A stretch of 50,119 nucleotides of DNA from an uncultured Oscillibacter sp. (GTDB lineage: Bacteria > Bacillota > Clostridia > Oscillospirales > Oscillospiraceae): NCBI GenBank assembly GCA_900548505.1, contig URKI01000011.1:1-50119 (forward strand). Direction: 5' to 3'. The position numbers were made by a program, and so were the translations under genes. Position 1 is the first letter of the stretch. Each line of letters begins with the position of its first letter. Below are positions 31,948 to 40,001 of this stretch, piece by piece. The notes under the pieces were generated by a model. The model ran no database searches, was not told the origin of the DNA, and saw only the letters and a program-made list of their open reading frames with translations.

Positions 31948-32993
31948 TGGGGCTGTTTGTGGAGATTGAAAAGTCTATGGGGGACTTCCGCTTGGAGGTC
32001 CAATTTGAAGCGGAGCGTGAGGCGCTGGCTTTGCTGGGGGCTTCCGGCTGCGGAAAAAGCGTGACGCTCCAATGTGTGGCGGGCATTCTGACTCCGGACC
32101 GGGGCCGCATCACGTTGGATGGCATCACGTTATTCGACAGTGCAGCGAAGATCGATCTGCCGCCCCAGAAGAGACGGGTGGGGTACCTTTTCCAGCAGTA
32201 TGCGCTGTTTCCCAATATGACGGTCCGTCAGAACATTGCCGCAGCGGTCCGGGACCGAAGGACCCGGGAGGCGGTGACGGCGGAAAAGCTTCGCCAGTTC
32301 CGGCTGGAAGCGGTGGCGGACTTGCGGCCAAGGGAACTGTCCGGCGGACAGCAGCAGCGCTGCGCACTGGCCCGAATCCTGGCCTCAGAGCCGGAGGCTA
32401 TTTTGCTGGACGAGCCTTTTTCCGCGCTGGACAGCTACCTCAAATGCCAGCTGGAACTGGAGTTGTGGGAGACCCTCTCCGCCTTTCCCGGCCCGGTGGT
32501 GTGGGTGTCCCATGACCGGGGGGAGGTGCTGCGCAACTGCTCCAAGGTTTGTGTGATGGACCGGGGCAAATCTCAGGCAGTGCGGCCAATGGCGGATCTG
32601 ATGGCCCGGCCGGGCACTGAGGTGGCGGCCCGCCTCTCCGGCTGCGAGAACTTCACAGACGCTTTGGCGGAAAACGGCGGGATATATCTTCCCGCGTGGG
32701 ATGTACACCTTTCCTGCAATGCCCCGGTGCCGGGAGATGTGTACCGGATGGGGATCCGGGCTCGGAATCTGCATCTGGCAAAGACTGGGGAGGAAAATAC
32801 CATCTCCTGCCGTGTGGTCCGGACAGCAGAGGATGTAAACGCGCGGCTGGTGCTGCTGCGGCCGGAGCGGGCGGCGGCAGACGTTCCGCCCATCCGCATG
32901 GAGGCGGACAGGGAAAACTGGAAAGACGGAGTCGGTTCCATGGTCACTGTGGCCGTGGAACCCGGAGAAATTTTACTGTTCAGTGACAAATAA
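31947..32993 (+). CDS. modC: Molybdate ABC transporter ATP-binding protein ModC
   Basis: A 348-residue ATPase. Walker A is GASGCGKS (residues about 32-39), signature LSGGQQQRCALARIL, Walker B ILLDEPFSALD, and H-loop VSHDR. Residues about 290-348 form a TOBE-like regulatory domain (VYRMGIRARNLHLAK). The start ATG 31947 shares its A with the modB TGA; a GTG at 31941 is an alternative. Energises molybdate uptake. Confidence 0.94.
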   Translation: MGLFVEIEKSMGDFRLEVQFEAEREALALLGASGCGKSVTLQCVAGILTPDRGRITLDGITLFDSAAKIDLPPQKRRVGYLFQQYALFPNMTVRQNIAAAVRDRRTREAVTAEKLRQFRLEAVADLRPRELSGGQQQRCALARILASEPEAILLDEPFSALDSYLKCQLELELWETLSAFPGPVVWVSHDRGEVLRNCSKVCVMDRGKSQAVRPMADLMARPGTEVAARLSGCENFTDALAENGGIYLPAWDVHLSCNAPVPGDVYRMGIRARNLHLAKTGEENTISCRVVRTAEDVNARLVLLRPERAAADVPPIRMEADRENWKDGVGSMVTVAVEPGEILLFSDK

Positions 32994-33006
32994 AGGAGGA
33001 ATTTGG

Positions 33007-33504
33007 ATGTTCAAAGCGGCGGTGATGACGGTCAGCGACCGTAGTTTCCGGGGTGAGCGGCCGGACGGCGGCGGCCCCTTGGTGGCAGGGCTGCTGAAAG
33101 GCGCCGGATACGAGATCGCGGAAATGGTGATCGTGCCGGACGAACAGGAGCAGATCGAATCGGCTCTGCGGGCACTTTGTGATGAGGCGGACATTGCGCT
33201 GGTGGTCACCACCGGCGGCACCGGCTTTTCTCCGCGGGATGTGACGCCGGAGGCTACCATAGCGGTATGCCAGCGGCTGACGCCGGGGATTCCGGAGGCC
33301 ATGCGCTACGCATCCATGCAGGTGACGCCGCGGGGGATGCTGTCCCGTGCGGCGGCAGGCATCCGGGGAAGAACGCTGATCGTGAATCTCCCTGGCTCTC
33401 CGAAAGCCGCCAAGGAAAATCTGGAAGCGGTGCTTCCGGCCCTCTCCCATGGACTGGAGATGCTCACCGGCGGGGTGGCGGATTGTGCTGCGCTGGATAC
33501 ATAA
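33007..33504 (+). CDS. mogA: MogA/MoaB family molybdopterin adenylyltransferase
   Basis: A 165-residue MogA/MoaB protein: AAVMTVSDRSFRGERPDGGGP, VVTTGGTGFSPRDVTPEAT, MLSRAAAGIRGRTLIVNLPGSPKAAKENLEAVLPALSHGL. It adenylylates molybdopterin ahead of metal insertion by MoeA. ATG 33007 has AAAGGAGGA. Its place behind modC links molybdate uptake to insertion. After it comes only a weak ACCG/CGGT hairpin with seven T (about 33515-33532), a possible terminator. Confidence 0.93.
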   Translation: MFKAAVMTVSDRSFRGERPDGGGPLVAGLLKGAGYEIAEMVIVPDEQEQIESALRALCDEADIALVVTTGGTGFSPRDVTPEATIAVCQRLTPGIPEAMRYASMQVTPRGMLSRAAAGIRGRTLIVNLPGSPKAAKENLEAVLPALSHGLEMLTGGVADCAALDT

Positions 33505-33632
33505 TCTGCGATTTCGACCGCTCGGTTTTTTTGGTGCCTTCATACAAAGAATACTATTGGACGAAAAGTGTCGACATTGGTTAAAATACTCTTGACATAC
33601 ATGCCATGGTATGACTTTGGGAGGAGGATTAC

Positions 33633-34814
33633 ATGAAAGAGCTGATTGACCAGATTGCCTCTGGCTATAAGGAAAAGCTGGTACAGTATCGCAGATACCT
33701 GCACCAGCATCCGGAACTGTCGTTCCATGAGGAGAAAACAGCAGCTTGGATCCGGGAACACCTGCAGGCTGCGGGGGTTTCCATTCTGCCCGGTATCAGC
33801 GGAAATTCCGTTGTGGGTGAGATCGACAGCGGCGTACCCGGCCCTTGCGTGGCATTCCGCGCAGACATTGATGCGCTGCCTATTCAGGAGGAGACTGGAC
33901 TTCCGTTCAGTTCCGAGGTTTCCAATGTCATGCACGCATGCGGGCATGATGCCCACACGGCGATTCTGCTTTGCCTGGCAGAGGCGCTCTCCGCGCATCG
34001 TGATCTGGTGAAGCGGGGGAGCGTGCGCTTCCTGTTCCAGCAGGCGGAGGAGGTCATGCCCGGCGGTGCCTGCCAGTTGGTCCGGGATGGTGTGATGCAG
34101 GATGTGGACTGCATTTTCGGCCTTCACATCAGCAATATGTATGAAACGGGTACGATTGCCTGCACCAGCGGCCCCACATTGGCGGCTACCTCGAATTTTG
34201 AAATTGTTATCAAGGGACAGGCCGGTCACGCAGCATTCCCCCACAAGGCTGTCGATACGATCACCCCGGGCTGTGCTATCATCAGCGAGCTGAACCAGCT
34301 GGTGACCAAGGCCACCAGTGCCCAGGAAACTCTGGTGGTAAATGTGACGCAGTTTATCGCCGGCGATAAATCTCCGGTGAACGTAGTGCCTGATACAGCG
34401 GTGCTGCGCGGTACGATCCGCACGCACAACAATACCCTGTTCCGCGAGATGCAAAAGCGAGTGGGTGAGGTTGCCGCTGCTGTCTGCGCCATGAAGGGCT
34501 GCACTTGTGAGTATACCTGCGACAGCGGGTATCCTGCTGTGATCAACACCGAGGCGGAGACCAAGCTGGCGTGGGATGCCATTGTGGAAATGGGATATCA
34601 CGCAGTCACGGCACCTGCCAATATGGGCGGTGAGGACTTCGCGTATTATCTGCTGGAAAAGCCTGGATGCTATTTAAAGCTTGGTGTGTCCAATGCAGCC
34701 AAGGGGATTACGGTGCTTCCTCATAACTGTAAGTTCACATTGGACGAGGACGCCATGCTGGTCGGCCTGAAAACATTCATGGCTACATATTGCAAGGCCA
34801 GCGAAGAGAACTGA
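33633..34814 (+). CDS. M20 family amidohydrolase / peptidase
   Basis: A 393-residue M20D-type metallohydrolase (N-acyl-amino-acid or indole-acetyl-amino-acid hydrolase class). Metal sites: HQHPELSFHEEKTA near the N-terminus, MHACGHDAHTAILL at about residue 100, QQAEEVMPGGACQL, and the dimerisation domain with GQAGHAAFPHKAVDTI. It cleaves an N-acyl or peptide bond in the cytoplasm. GGGAGGAGG precedes ATG 33633. An inverted repeat CATAC-N8-GTATG overlaps the upstream promoter area (about 33597-33614). It forms a two-gene operon with the transporter at 34833, which probably imports its substrate. Confidence 0.87.
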   Translation: MKELIDQIASGYKEKLVQYRRYLHQHPELSFHEEKTAAWIREHLQAAGVSILPGISGNSVVGEIDSGVPGPCVAFRADIDALPIQEETGLPFSSEVSNVMHACGHDAHTAILLCLAEALSAHRDLVKRGSVRFLFQQAEEVMPGGACQLVRDGVMQDVDCIFGLHISNMYETGTIACTSGPTLAATSNFEIVIKGQAGHAAFPHKAVDTITPGCAIISELNQLVTKATSAQETLVVNVTQFIAGDKSPVNVVPDTAVLRGTIRTHNNTLFREMQKRVGEVAAAVCAMKGCTCEYTCDSGYPAVINTEAETKLAWDAIVEMGYHAVTAPANMGGEDFAYYLLEKPGCYLKLGVSNAAKGITVLPHNCKFTLDEDAMLVGLKTFMATYCKASEEN

Positions 34815-34832
34815 CAGGAGAAGGAGAAAAAA

Positions 34833-36035
34833 ATGACATTTTCATTTGCCTGGGCGCTGGCCATTCTGGTAGTGCTCTATTACATCAGCTCCGTGCTGAG
34901 TACGCTGACCCGTGCCCGTATCGGTACGATGATTTTCTTTTCTGTATTTATTCTGCTGGGCTATTGGACGATTTTTCCGGCGGATATCATCGCCACATCG
35001 CAGCTGACCGTGGTAGCTGCCATCTGCAACCTGGTGCTGCTGATCAATGTTGGTTCCTCGTTTGACCTGGAGACCCTCAAGAGCGACTGGAAGGTGGTCG
35101 TAGTTACCTTGGTCGGATGCATTGGCATGGGCGTACTGGTGTTTGCCGCTGTTACGCCGCTCTTTGGTCTGGACATGGCACTTTCCAGCTACCCCTGCCT
35201 GGTCGGCGGCCTGGTGGCAACCAACTTGGTCAATGACACACTGATTGCAAAGGGCGCAGATGACCTGGCTGTGACCATCGTTTTGATGCTGTCTTTGCAG
35301 ACCTTTGTCGGAATGCCTGTGATGAGCTTCGGCGCCCGCAAGGAGTGCGAGCGTCTGCTGGCAGATTACCGTGCCGGCCGGGTGATTGTATCCGATCCCA
35401 AAAAGAATGCAGTGGCAAAGTCTGCACCCACTACTACGAAGGCACTGATCGACCGGCTCCCCGCCAGATATAATACTCCCATCCTGCACCTGGCCATGTG
35501 CATTTTCCTGGGCGCTTTGGCCGGTTCTGTCTCCGTGTATACCTCTGCGTGGACCAATGGACTGATCGGCAGCGCCATCGTCGGCATTGTGTTCGGTATC
35601 GTGTTCAAGCAGCTGGGCCTCCTGGCCAAAGAGCCTCTGGCAAAGGCTGGTGTTCTGAGCTTCTTCATGATGGCCATGATGATCAACATGCGTGTAAGCT
35701 TTGCCAAGATCACCCCCATGGGTCTGGTGGAGCGCCTGCTGCCCATTGCTTTCTGCATCATCATTGGCGCTGTGGGTGTTGCCATTTTTGCAGTGCCCAT
35801 TGGACGTAAGCTGGGTCTCAACTACGGCTTGGTGCTGGCCTTCACCATGGGTTCTTATGCCGGATATCCCCTGAACTATCAGGTTTGCATGGAGGTCATC
35901 ACTATGCTGGCTGAGACGCCTGAAGAGGTGGAGTATCTTAAGGATCATGTCCTGCAGAGAGTGATCATCGGCGGTGTGACGGCGGTTTCTCTGGCCTCTG
36001 TCGTCATTGCAGGCTTGCTGGTGAGCTTCCTGTAA
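34833..36035 (+). CDS. Multi-pass membrane transporter, GltS-like, partner of the M20 hydrolase
   Basis: A 400-residue protein with about 11-12 hydrophobic helices and a polar loop in the middle (residues about 170-205). The two halves contain similar Gly-rich segments (PCLVGGLVATNLVNDTLIAKGADD; LAFTMGSYAGYPLNYQV), the layout of Na+/glutamate symporter (GltS)-like carriers. I cannot name a characterised homolog. It follows the M20 gene by 18 bases with GGAGAAGGAG, so it likely moves an amino-acid conjugate or the hydrolysis product. Confidence 0.65.
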   Translation: MTFSFAWALAILVVLYYISSVLSTLTRARIGTMIFFSVFILLGYWTIFPADIIATSQLTVVAAICNLVLLINVGSSFDLETLKSDWKVVVVTLVGCIGMGVLVFAAVTPLFGLDMALSSYPCLVGGLVATNLVNDTLIAKGADDLAVTIVLMLSLQTFVGMPVMSFGARKECERLLADYRAGRVIVSDPKKNAVAKSAPTTTKALIDRLPARYNTPILHLAMCIFLGALAGSVSVYTSAWTNGLIGSAIVGIVFGIVFKQLGLLAKEPLAKAGVLSFFMMAMMINMRVSFAKITPMGLVERLLPIAFCIIIGAVGVAIFAVPIGRKLGLNYGLVLAFTMGSYAGYPLNYQVCMEVITMLAETPEEVEYLKDHVLQRVIIGGVTAVSLASVVIAGLLVSFL

Positions 36036-36066
36036 AATAGAAATTGTTCAGATTCTTTTATCCATT

Positions 36067-36102
36067 AACAAAAGCTCCAGCAATATTGCTGGAGCTTTTG
36101 TT
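36067..36102 (+). terminator. Intrinsic terminator (perfect 36-base palindrome)
   Basis: AACAAAAGCTCCAGCAAT and its exact complement adjoin, ending the M20/transporter operon. The segment 36103-36257 that follows has no gene I can support. Confidence 0.8.
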
Positions 36103-36257
36103 ATACATGAAAATAATGGGGATGAGTTTGAGAAGGCGATATAACGGAATAACTGCGAGCCATTCAAGAGCAGCTCACCAATTTGAAAACTGCAACGAGA
36201 AAACTATCGTGAAACCATATGGCAAAAGGAGGTTTCACCTATCGCGAACATCGGGTG

Positions 36258-37478
36258 TCATTGTTTCAATAGACATTTCTGCTTTCCATAGATTGATTTA
36301 TTCAGATTGAAGACATAGGAGACCGAGCAGACAACAAAGAAGTATGGCAGATAGGCATATCCAAAGACTTCGGCTCCGATCAATATCGGGGCTAACAAGG
36401 TGTTTGTCGCGCCCCCGAACAAAGCAACATATCCCAGAGCAGCTGCAAATTGGACCGGCAATCCCATCGTACCCGCAAGCATCACACCCATGCTGGATCC
36501 AATTGAAAATAGAGGGGTTACTTCTCCTCCCTGGAACCCGGCGGCTAAAGTCAAAATAGTAAAGGCAAGTTTTAAGAGCCAGTCATATGCGTATATCGTA
36601 TCGCCCGCAAAACTGGCATTGATCAGGTTGGTTCCCAAACCGCAATAGCGTCCTCTATGAAGCAAGATAAACAGAGGGATCAGAATGATGCCAACAACTG
36701 CGATCCTGATAATAGGATTTGGAAGCTTGGCGGACATGGCTTGCTTCATCTGCTTTAAAGCCCATGCGAAAAAGCCGCCGACAAGACCAAACACCATACC
36801 GAGGACCAGAAGTTTGATCACCGTTGAGGCCTGAAAGGAAATACTATCAGAAAGGTAAAATGTAAACTTTTCGAGGCCCAAAGATTTTGAAACCTGGCTT
36901 GCTGTAAATGAAGCCACAAGAGAGGGGAAAAGTGCCTCATATCTTAATTCGCCGGCAACCAGAACTTCCATTGCAAAGAAAACTGCTGCAATAGGAGTGC
37001 GGAACAATCCGGAAAAGCCTGCGGCCATACCGACCACCAGAAAAATGTTTGGGGCGTTCTTGATTGGGATGTGCCTGCCGAACCAGTGGGAGACGGTAGC
37101 ACCGATCTGCACAGCAACGCCTTCACGGCCTGCGCTGCCGCCGAAGATGTGTGTGATCCACGTACCACACATAACAAAGGGGATCAATTTCAGAGGGATG
37201 ATTTCTTCTTCACCATGGCCGACTTCAAAGACGAGATTCATCCCTTTGCTGCTTTTGCCGCCGAAATGCAGGTAACAATAGGCAATCACGATTCCCCCGA
37301 GGGGTAAAAAAAGGATCAGCGGGAAAAAATACAAATTCCGTAAGTCTGTGATCCATAGCAGAATGCGGCCGAACATTGCGTCAATTGTTCCGATTGCTGC
37401 ACCCACAGGAATGGAAAAGAACGCCAGCAACAGTTGGCTTGAATAATGACTTGCAGTTTTTTTGATATTGAAATTCAT
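36258..37478 (-). CDS. CLC-F type fluoride/proton antiporter (EriC-like)
   Basis: A 406-residue chloride-channel-family protein. The gating glutamate is Glu119 in GSAGREGVAVQIGA. At the place of the chloride-selective GSGIP motif it has GMNLV (residues 79-83), like the GNNLI motif of CLC-F fluoride exporters. Helix N region reads AAGFQGGEVTPLFSIGSSMGV. CLC-F proteins expel fluoride in exchange for protons. A fluoride riboswitch in its leader gives independent proof of function. ATG 37478 is chosen; AAGGAG lies 14 bases upstream, somewhat far. An in-frame ATG at 37649 lies within the leader between attenuator and gene and is not needed. Confidence 0.9.
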   Translation of the reverse strand: MNFNIKKTASHYSSQLLLAFFSIPVGAAIGTIDAMFGRILLWITDLRNLYFFPLILFLPLGGIVIAYCYLHFGGKSSKGMNLVFEVGHGEEEIIPLKLIPFVMCGTWITHIFGGSAGREGVAVQIGATVSHWFGRHIPIKNAPNIFLVVGMAAGFSGLFRTPIAAVFFAMEVLVAGELRYEALFPSLVASFTASQVSKSLGLEKFTFYLSDSISFQASTVIKLLVLGMVFGLVGGFFAWALKQMKQAMSAKLPNPIIRIAVVGIILIPLFILLHRGRYCGLGTNLINASFAGDTIYAYDWLLKLAFTILTLAAGFQGGEVTPLFSIGSSMGVMLAGTMGLPVQFAAALGYVALFGGATNTLLAPILIGAEVFGYAYLPYFFVVCSVSYVFNLNKSIYGKQKCLLKQ

Positions 37479-37673
37479 GATTTTAACACACACTCCTTGC
37501 TTCTGGCTTCTTTTGAATGCACAAAATGCGGCAGAGAATAGGAAACGATCCGCGGTCAGTTTCCTGATTGCTTTACCATTGCGGGAACAAAGGCTTGTCA
37601 TTTCTAACACATGGATAATGGCGGGACTGGATGCTGAGTATCCCAGCATAGTTTTCTCTGCACAAAAAGTCAG

Positions 37674-37725
37674 AAAAAGCTGATGACTGCTGCAAACATA
37701 CCATGCTCACAGAAGTCATCAGCTT
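37674..37725 (-). terminator. Riboswitch-controlled attenuator of the fluoride exporter
   Basis: On the minus strand AAGCTGATGACT (the 3' part of the aptamer) pairs with AGTCATCAGCTT, followed by TTTTT-C-TGACTTTTT. Since one strand belongs to the aptamer, ligand binding and termination exclude each other: fluoride should keep transcription going. Confidence 0.85.
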
Positions 37726-37771
37726 AATAAGCGATTCAGGCTTTCGCCTCGGGAGAACTTCATTCCCGCGC
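37706..37771 (-). promoter_or_regulatory. Fluoride riboswitch (crcB motif)
   Basis: Minus-strand sequence GGGAATGAAGTTCTCCC, then GAGGCGAAAGCCTGAATCGC, then GCTGATGACTTCTGTG. It has the crcB-motif order: first stem GGGA/TCCC around ATGAAGTTC, an internal hairpin, and the conserved GATGACTTCT end whose CTTC can pair with GAAG of the first loop (pseudoknot). It starts within a few bases of the predicted transcription start, as in known fluoride switches, and is followed by an attenuator and a CLC-F gene. Confidence 0.87.
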
Positions 37772-37773
37772 CT

Positions 37774-37802
37774 ATGATAGCACATGCAGAAGATCCTGGC
37801 AA
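37774..37802 (-). promoter_or_regulatory. Promoter of the fluoride exporter
   Basis: Minus strand TTGCCA (37797-37802) and TATCAT (37774-37779), spacer 17; start near 37768 at the aptamer edge. Confidence 0.7.
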
Positions 37803-37893
37803 TCCTTTTCTCTTTTCCAAACGCAATAAATGGTTGGAACCATGGTGACCGCCTTTGCAGCACAGAATCTATCATATGGCATAGGGAAAATGC

Positions 37894-37922
37894 CTTGCGC
37901 TTTTTTGGGGAGTGTGCTATAC
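37894..37922 (+). promoter_or_regulatory. Promoter of the Phn-type transporter operon
   Basis: TTGCGC (37894-37899) and TATACT (37917-37922), spacer 17; start near 37929, giving a leader of about 240 nt. Confidence 0.65.
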
Positions 37923-37984
37923 TGCCATCGGTTTGCGGAATGCGGCGAAAGGGGGAGCTCCCTGGCGCCACGCTCAAAATATAG

Positions 37985-38100
37985 ATGACAAAAACCAGAT
38001 CGCGAGGGAGCCTGTGTTCCAGGCTGAGAGGGTCCCAGAAAGGGCCGACCGCACCCTGCTTTTTCCAAGGTGGGGCAATCAGCATCTGCGTGAAAGTCAT
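37985..38100 (+). promoter_or_regulatory. TPP-riboswitch-like aptamer with divergent P4/P5
   Basis: The 5' half matches the thi-box: GGGAGCCTGTGTTCCAGGCT is P2/P3, directly followed by the signature CTGAGAGGG, then a P3a-like GGTCC/GGGCC hairpin and GACC. The 3' half departs from the consensus: instead of ACCTGATC...AGCGTAGGGA it can fold as CTTT, a junction TTCCA, P5 AGGTG/CATCT, junction GCGTG, and AAAG. The GCG of J5/4, which contacts the diphosphate side in TPP, is kept; the CTGATC of J4/5 is not. ATGAC/GTCAT (37985-37989/38096-38100) may close it. A TPP relative, possibly with altered ligand; class not certain. Confidence 0.55.
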
Positions 38101-38103
38101 GGT

Positions 38104-38137
38104 AAGGCATATGCAGATGCATATGCCTTTTTCTTTT
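38104..38137 (+). terminator. Attenuator of the Phn-type transporter operon
   Basis: Perfect 11-bp stem AAGGCATATGC / GCATATGCCTT, loop AGAT, then TTTCTTTT, 28 bases before the first start codon. GCATCTGC at the aptamer 3' edge (38082-38089) is exactly complementary to GCAGATGC (38113-38120) covering the terminator loop, a ready antiterminator. Ligand binding would free the terminator, so this should be an OFF switch. Confidence 0.8.
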
Positions 38138-38165
38138 GCGCGGAAAATTGAATGGAGGTACTCCT

Positions 38166-39230
38166 ATGAAAAAGAACATTCCCGCACTCCTTTTGACTCT
38201 GGCGCTGTCCTGCGGCCTGCTGGCCGGCTGCGGCGCCTCCGGCACCGGCGAGACGGCTCAGGAAGAGCCGGGTACGGACGGGGTAAAGAGCGTCGAATCC
38301 CTGAAGATCGCCTTCTCTCCTTACGCTGATGCAGACATCATCTCCGAGTCCACCCAGCCTCTGGAGGAACTGCTGAAGGCAAAGCTGCTGGAAAAGGGCT
38401 ATGACGTGGGCGAGATCGACATGTCGGTAGGCACCAGCTATACGGCTGTAGGAGAGGCGCTCAGCGCCGGAAGTGCCGATCTGGGCTTTATTTCCGGCGG
38501 AAACTATGTCCTCTTTTCCGACGACTGTGACGTCCTGCTGACGGCGCTTCGCTACGGCATCAACAAAGACTCGGAAAATCCCGTAGACTGGAACGACGGC
38601 ACTATCGAGGAAAATACCGAGGATATGAGCACGTATTACCGCTGCATTTTGCTGGCAGGTCCTACGGAAAAGGGACAGGCACTCCTGGACAAGGTCAATA
38701 ACGGCCAGGAGCTGACCTGGGAGGATCTGAACAGCGCAACCTGGGCGGTGCTCAATCCCACCTCCGCCTCCGGATATATCTATCCCTGCCTGTGGCTTCA
38801 GGAGCACTACGGAAAGGGGATCAGCAATCTGGACAATGTGGTGGAGTGTGACTCCCATACGACCTCTGTGGCCCGTCTGGCTGCCGGTCAGGTGGATGTG
38901 ATGGTGTCCTATGGACACATCCGCATCAAGAATGCCCCTGTCTGGGAATCTGACTTCGGCGGCACCGCGCCCATGGTGGAGCAGACCGGCGTCATCGGCG
39001 TCACAGACGGCATCTACAACGATATGATCGCTTACAGCAAGACGTCCGAGACCATGCAGGACGAGGATTTCCGAAAGGCTGTGGGCGAATCCTTCATCGA
39101 ACTGGCCGAGACGGAAGAGGGGCAGGCCATCTTCAGCGTTTTCAGCCAGGTGGGCTATACCTGGGGCAGCGATGCCGATTATGACGGGGAGCGGGCGGCA
39201 CAGGAGCTCCTCAGATCCATGGAACAGTGA
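38166..39230 (+). CDS. PhnD/SsuA-type ABC substrate-binding lipoprotein
   Basis: A 354-residue lipoprotein (signal ending LLAGC, Cys22) with an acidic linker and a PhnD-like type II periplasmic fold: LKIAFSPYADADIISESTQPLEELLKAKL, VGTSYTAVGEALSAGSADLGFISGGNYVLF, TSASGYIYPCLWLQ and SYGHIRIKN. Known relatives bind phosphonates, phosphite or other small anions. ATG 38166 has GGAGG. It is the first gene behind the TPP-like leader, so a thiamine-related pyrimidine or phosphate ester is as likely as a phosphonate. No C-P lyase genes are nearby. Confidence 0.85.
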   Translation: MKKNIPALLLTLALSCGLLAGCGASGTGETAQEEPGTDGVKSVESLKIAFSPYADADIISESTQPLEELLKAKLLEKGYDVGEIDMSVGTSYTAVGEALSAGSADLGFISGGNYVLFSDDCDVLLTALRYGINKDSENPVDWNDGTIEENTEDMSTYYRCILLAGPTEKGQALLDKVNNGQELTWEDLNSATWAVLNPTSASGYIYPCLWLQEHYGKGISNLDNVVECDSHTTSVARLAAGQVDVMVSYGHIRIKNAPVWESDFGGTAPMVEQTGVIGVTDGIYNDMIAYSKTSETMQDEDFRKAVGESFIELAETEEGQAIFSVFSQVGYTWGSDADYDGERAAQELLRSMEQ

Positions 39231-39251
39231 TCTGCAGCCGGGAGAGTCGCT

Positions 39252-40001
39252 ATGCTACAGGTCCAGCACATTCAAAAACGCTTTCCACGAACGGGAGAGG
39301 TTCTGAAAGACGTGAGCTTCACTTTGAAGGATGGGGAGTTTCTCTCGGTCATCGGTCCCTCCGGTGCGGGAAAGACAACATTGTTCCGAATCCTCAACGG
39401 GATGGAAACCTGTGACGGCGGAAAGATCCTCTATGCGGGCGTCTCCTTTGAGTCTGCCCGGGGCCGGGACAAACGGGCCGTACAGCGGACCATCGGCACC
39501 ATCTATCAGGATTTTTGCCTGGTGGAAGTTTCCAGTACCCTGAAAAATGTCCTGAATGCCTGCCTCCCGGAGATGAACACGGGAGCTGCGCTCCTGGGGT
39601 GCTTTGGACCGGCCAGACGGGAAAAAGCTGCCGGTATCCTGCGGGAGGTGGGATTGGCAGACAAGCTGGATGAGCCGGTCAAGCGTCTCTCCGGCGGACA
39701 GAAGCAGCGGGTGGCCATCGCCCGGGCACTGATGCGGGACCCGGCGGTGCTGCTGGCCGACGAGCCGGTGGCGTCCCTAGACCCCGTCACCGGGCGGCAG
39801 ATCCTCCAGCTGCTGCGCCAGATCCAGCAAAACCGGGGCGTCAGCGTCCTGATGAATAGCCACAATCTGGAGCTGTCCCTGGAGTTTTCCGACCATATCA
39901 TCGGAATCAGCCATGGACAGGTAGTTTTCGATGGTGCCCCAGGGGACGTCACCAAGGAGATCCTGGAAAAGATCTACGGCGGAACCGGGGTGGGCATATG
40001 A
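39252..40001 (+). CDS. phnC: PhnC-type ABC transporter ATP-binding protein
   Basis: A 249-residue ATPase of the phosphonate-importer group: Walker A GPSGAGKTT (residues about 36-44), the PhnC-typical IGTIYQDFCLVEVSSTLKNVL, signature RLSGGQKQRVAIARAL, and Walker B VLLADEPVASLDP. ATG 39252 is 21 bases after the binding-protein gene; its end overlaps the permease gene (ATGA). The symbol reflects family only. Confidence 0.87.
   Translation: MLQVQHIQKRFPRTGEVLKDVSFTLKDGEFLSVIGPSGAGKTTLFRILNGMETCDGGKILYAGVSFESARGRDKRAVQRTIGTIYQDFCLVEVSSTLKNVLNACLPEMNTGAALLGCFGPARREKAAGILREVGLADKLDEPVKRLSGGQKQRVAIARALMRDPAVLLADEPVASLDPVTGRQILQLLRQIQQNRGVSVLMNSHNLELSLEFSDHIIGISHGQVVFDGAPGDVTKEILEKIYGGTGVGI

Noticed and set aside
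36103..36257. Possible short relic (reads EQLTNLKTATRKLS, stop, NHMAKGGFTYRE on plus)
   Set aside because: It recalls a fragment of a mobile-element protein, but it contains a stop, has no ends, and I cannot assign a family.
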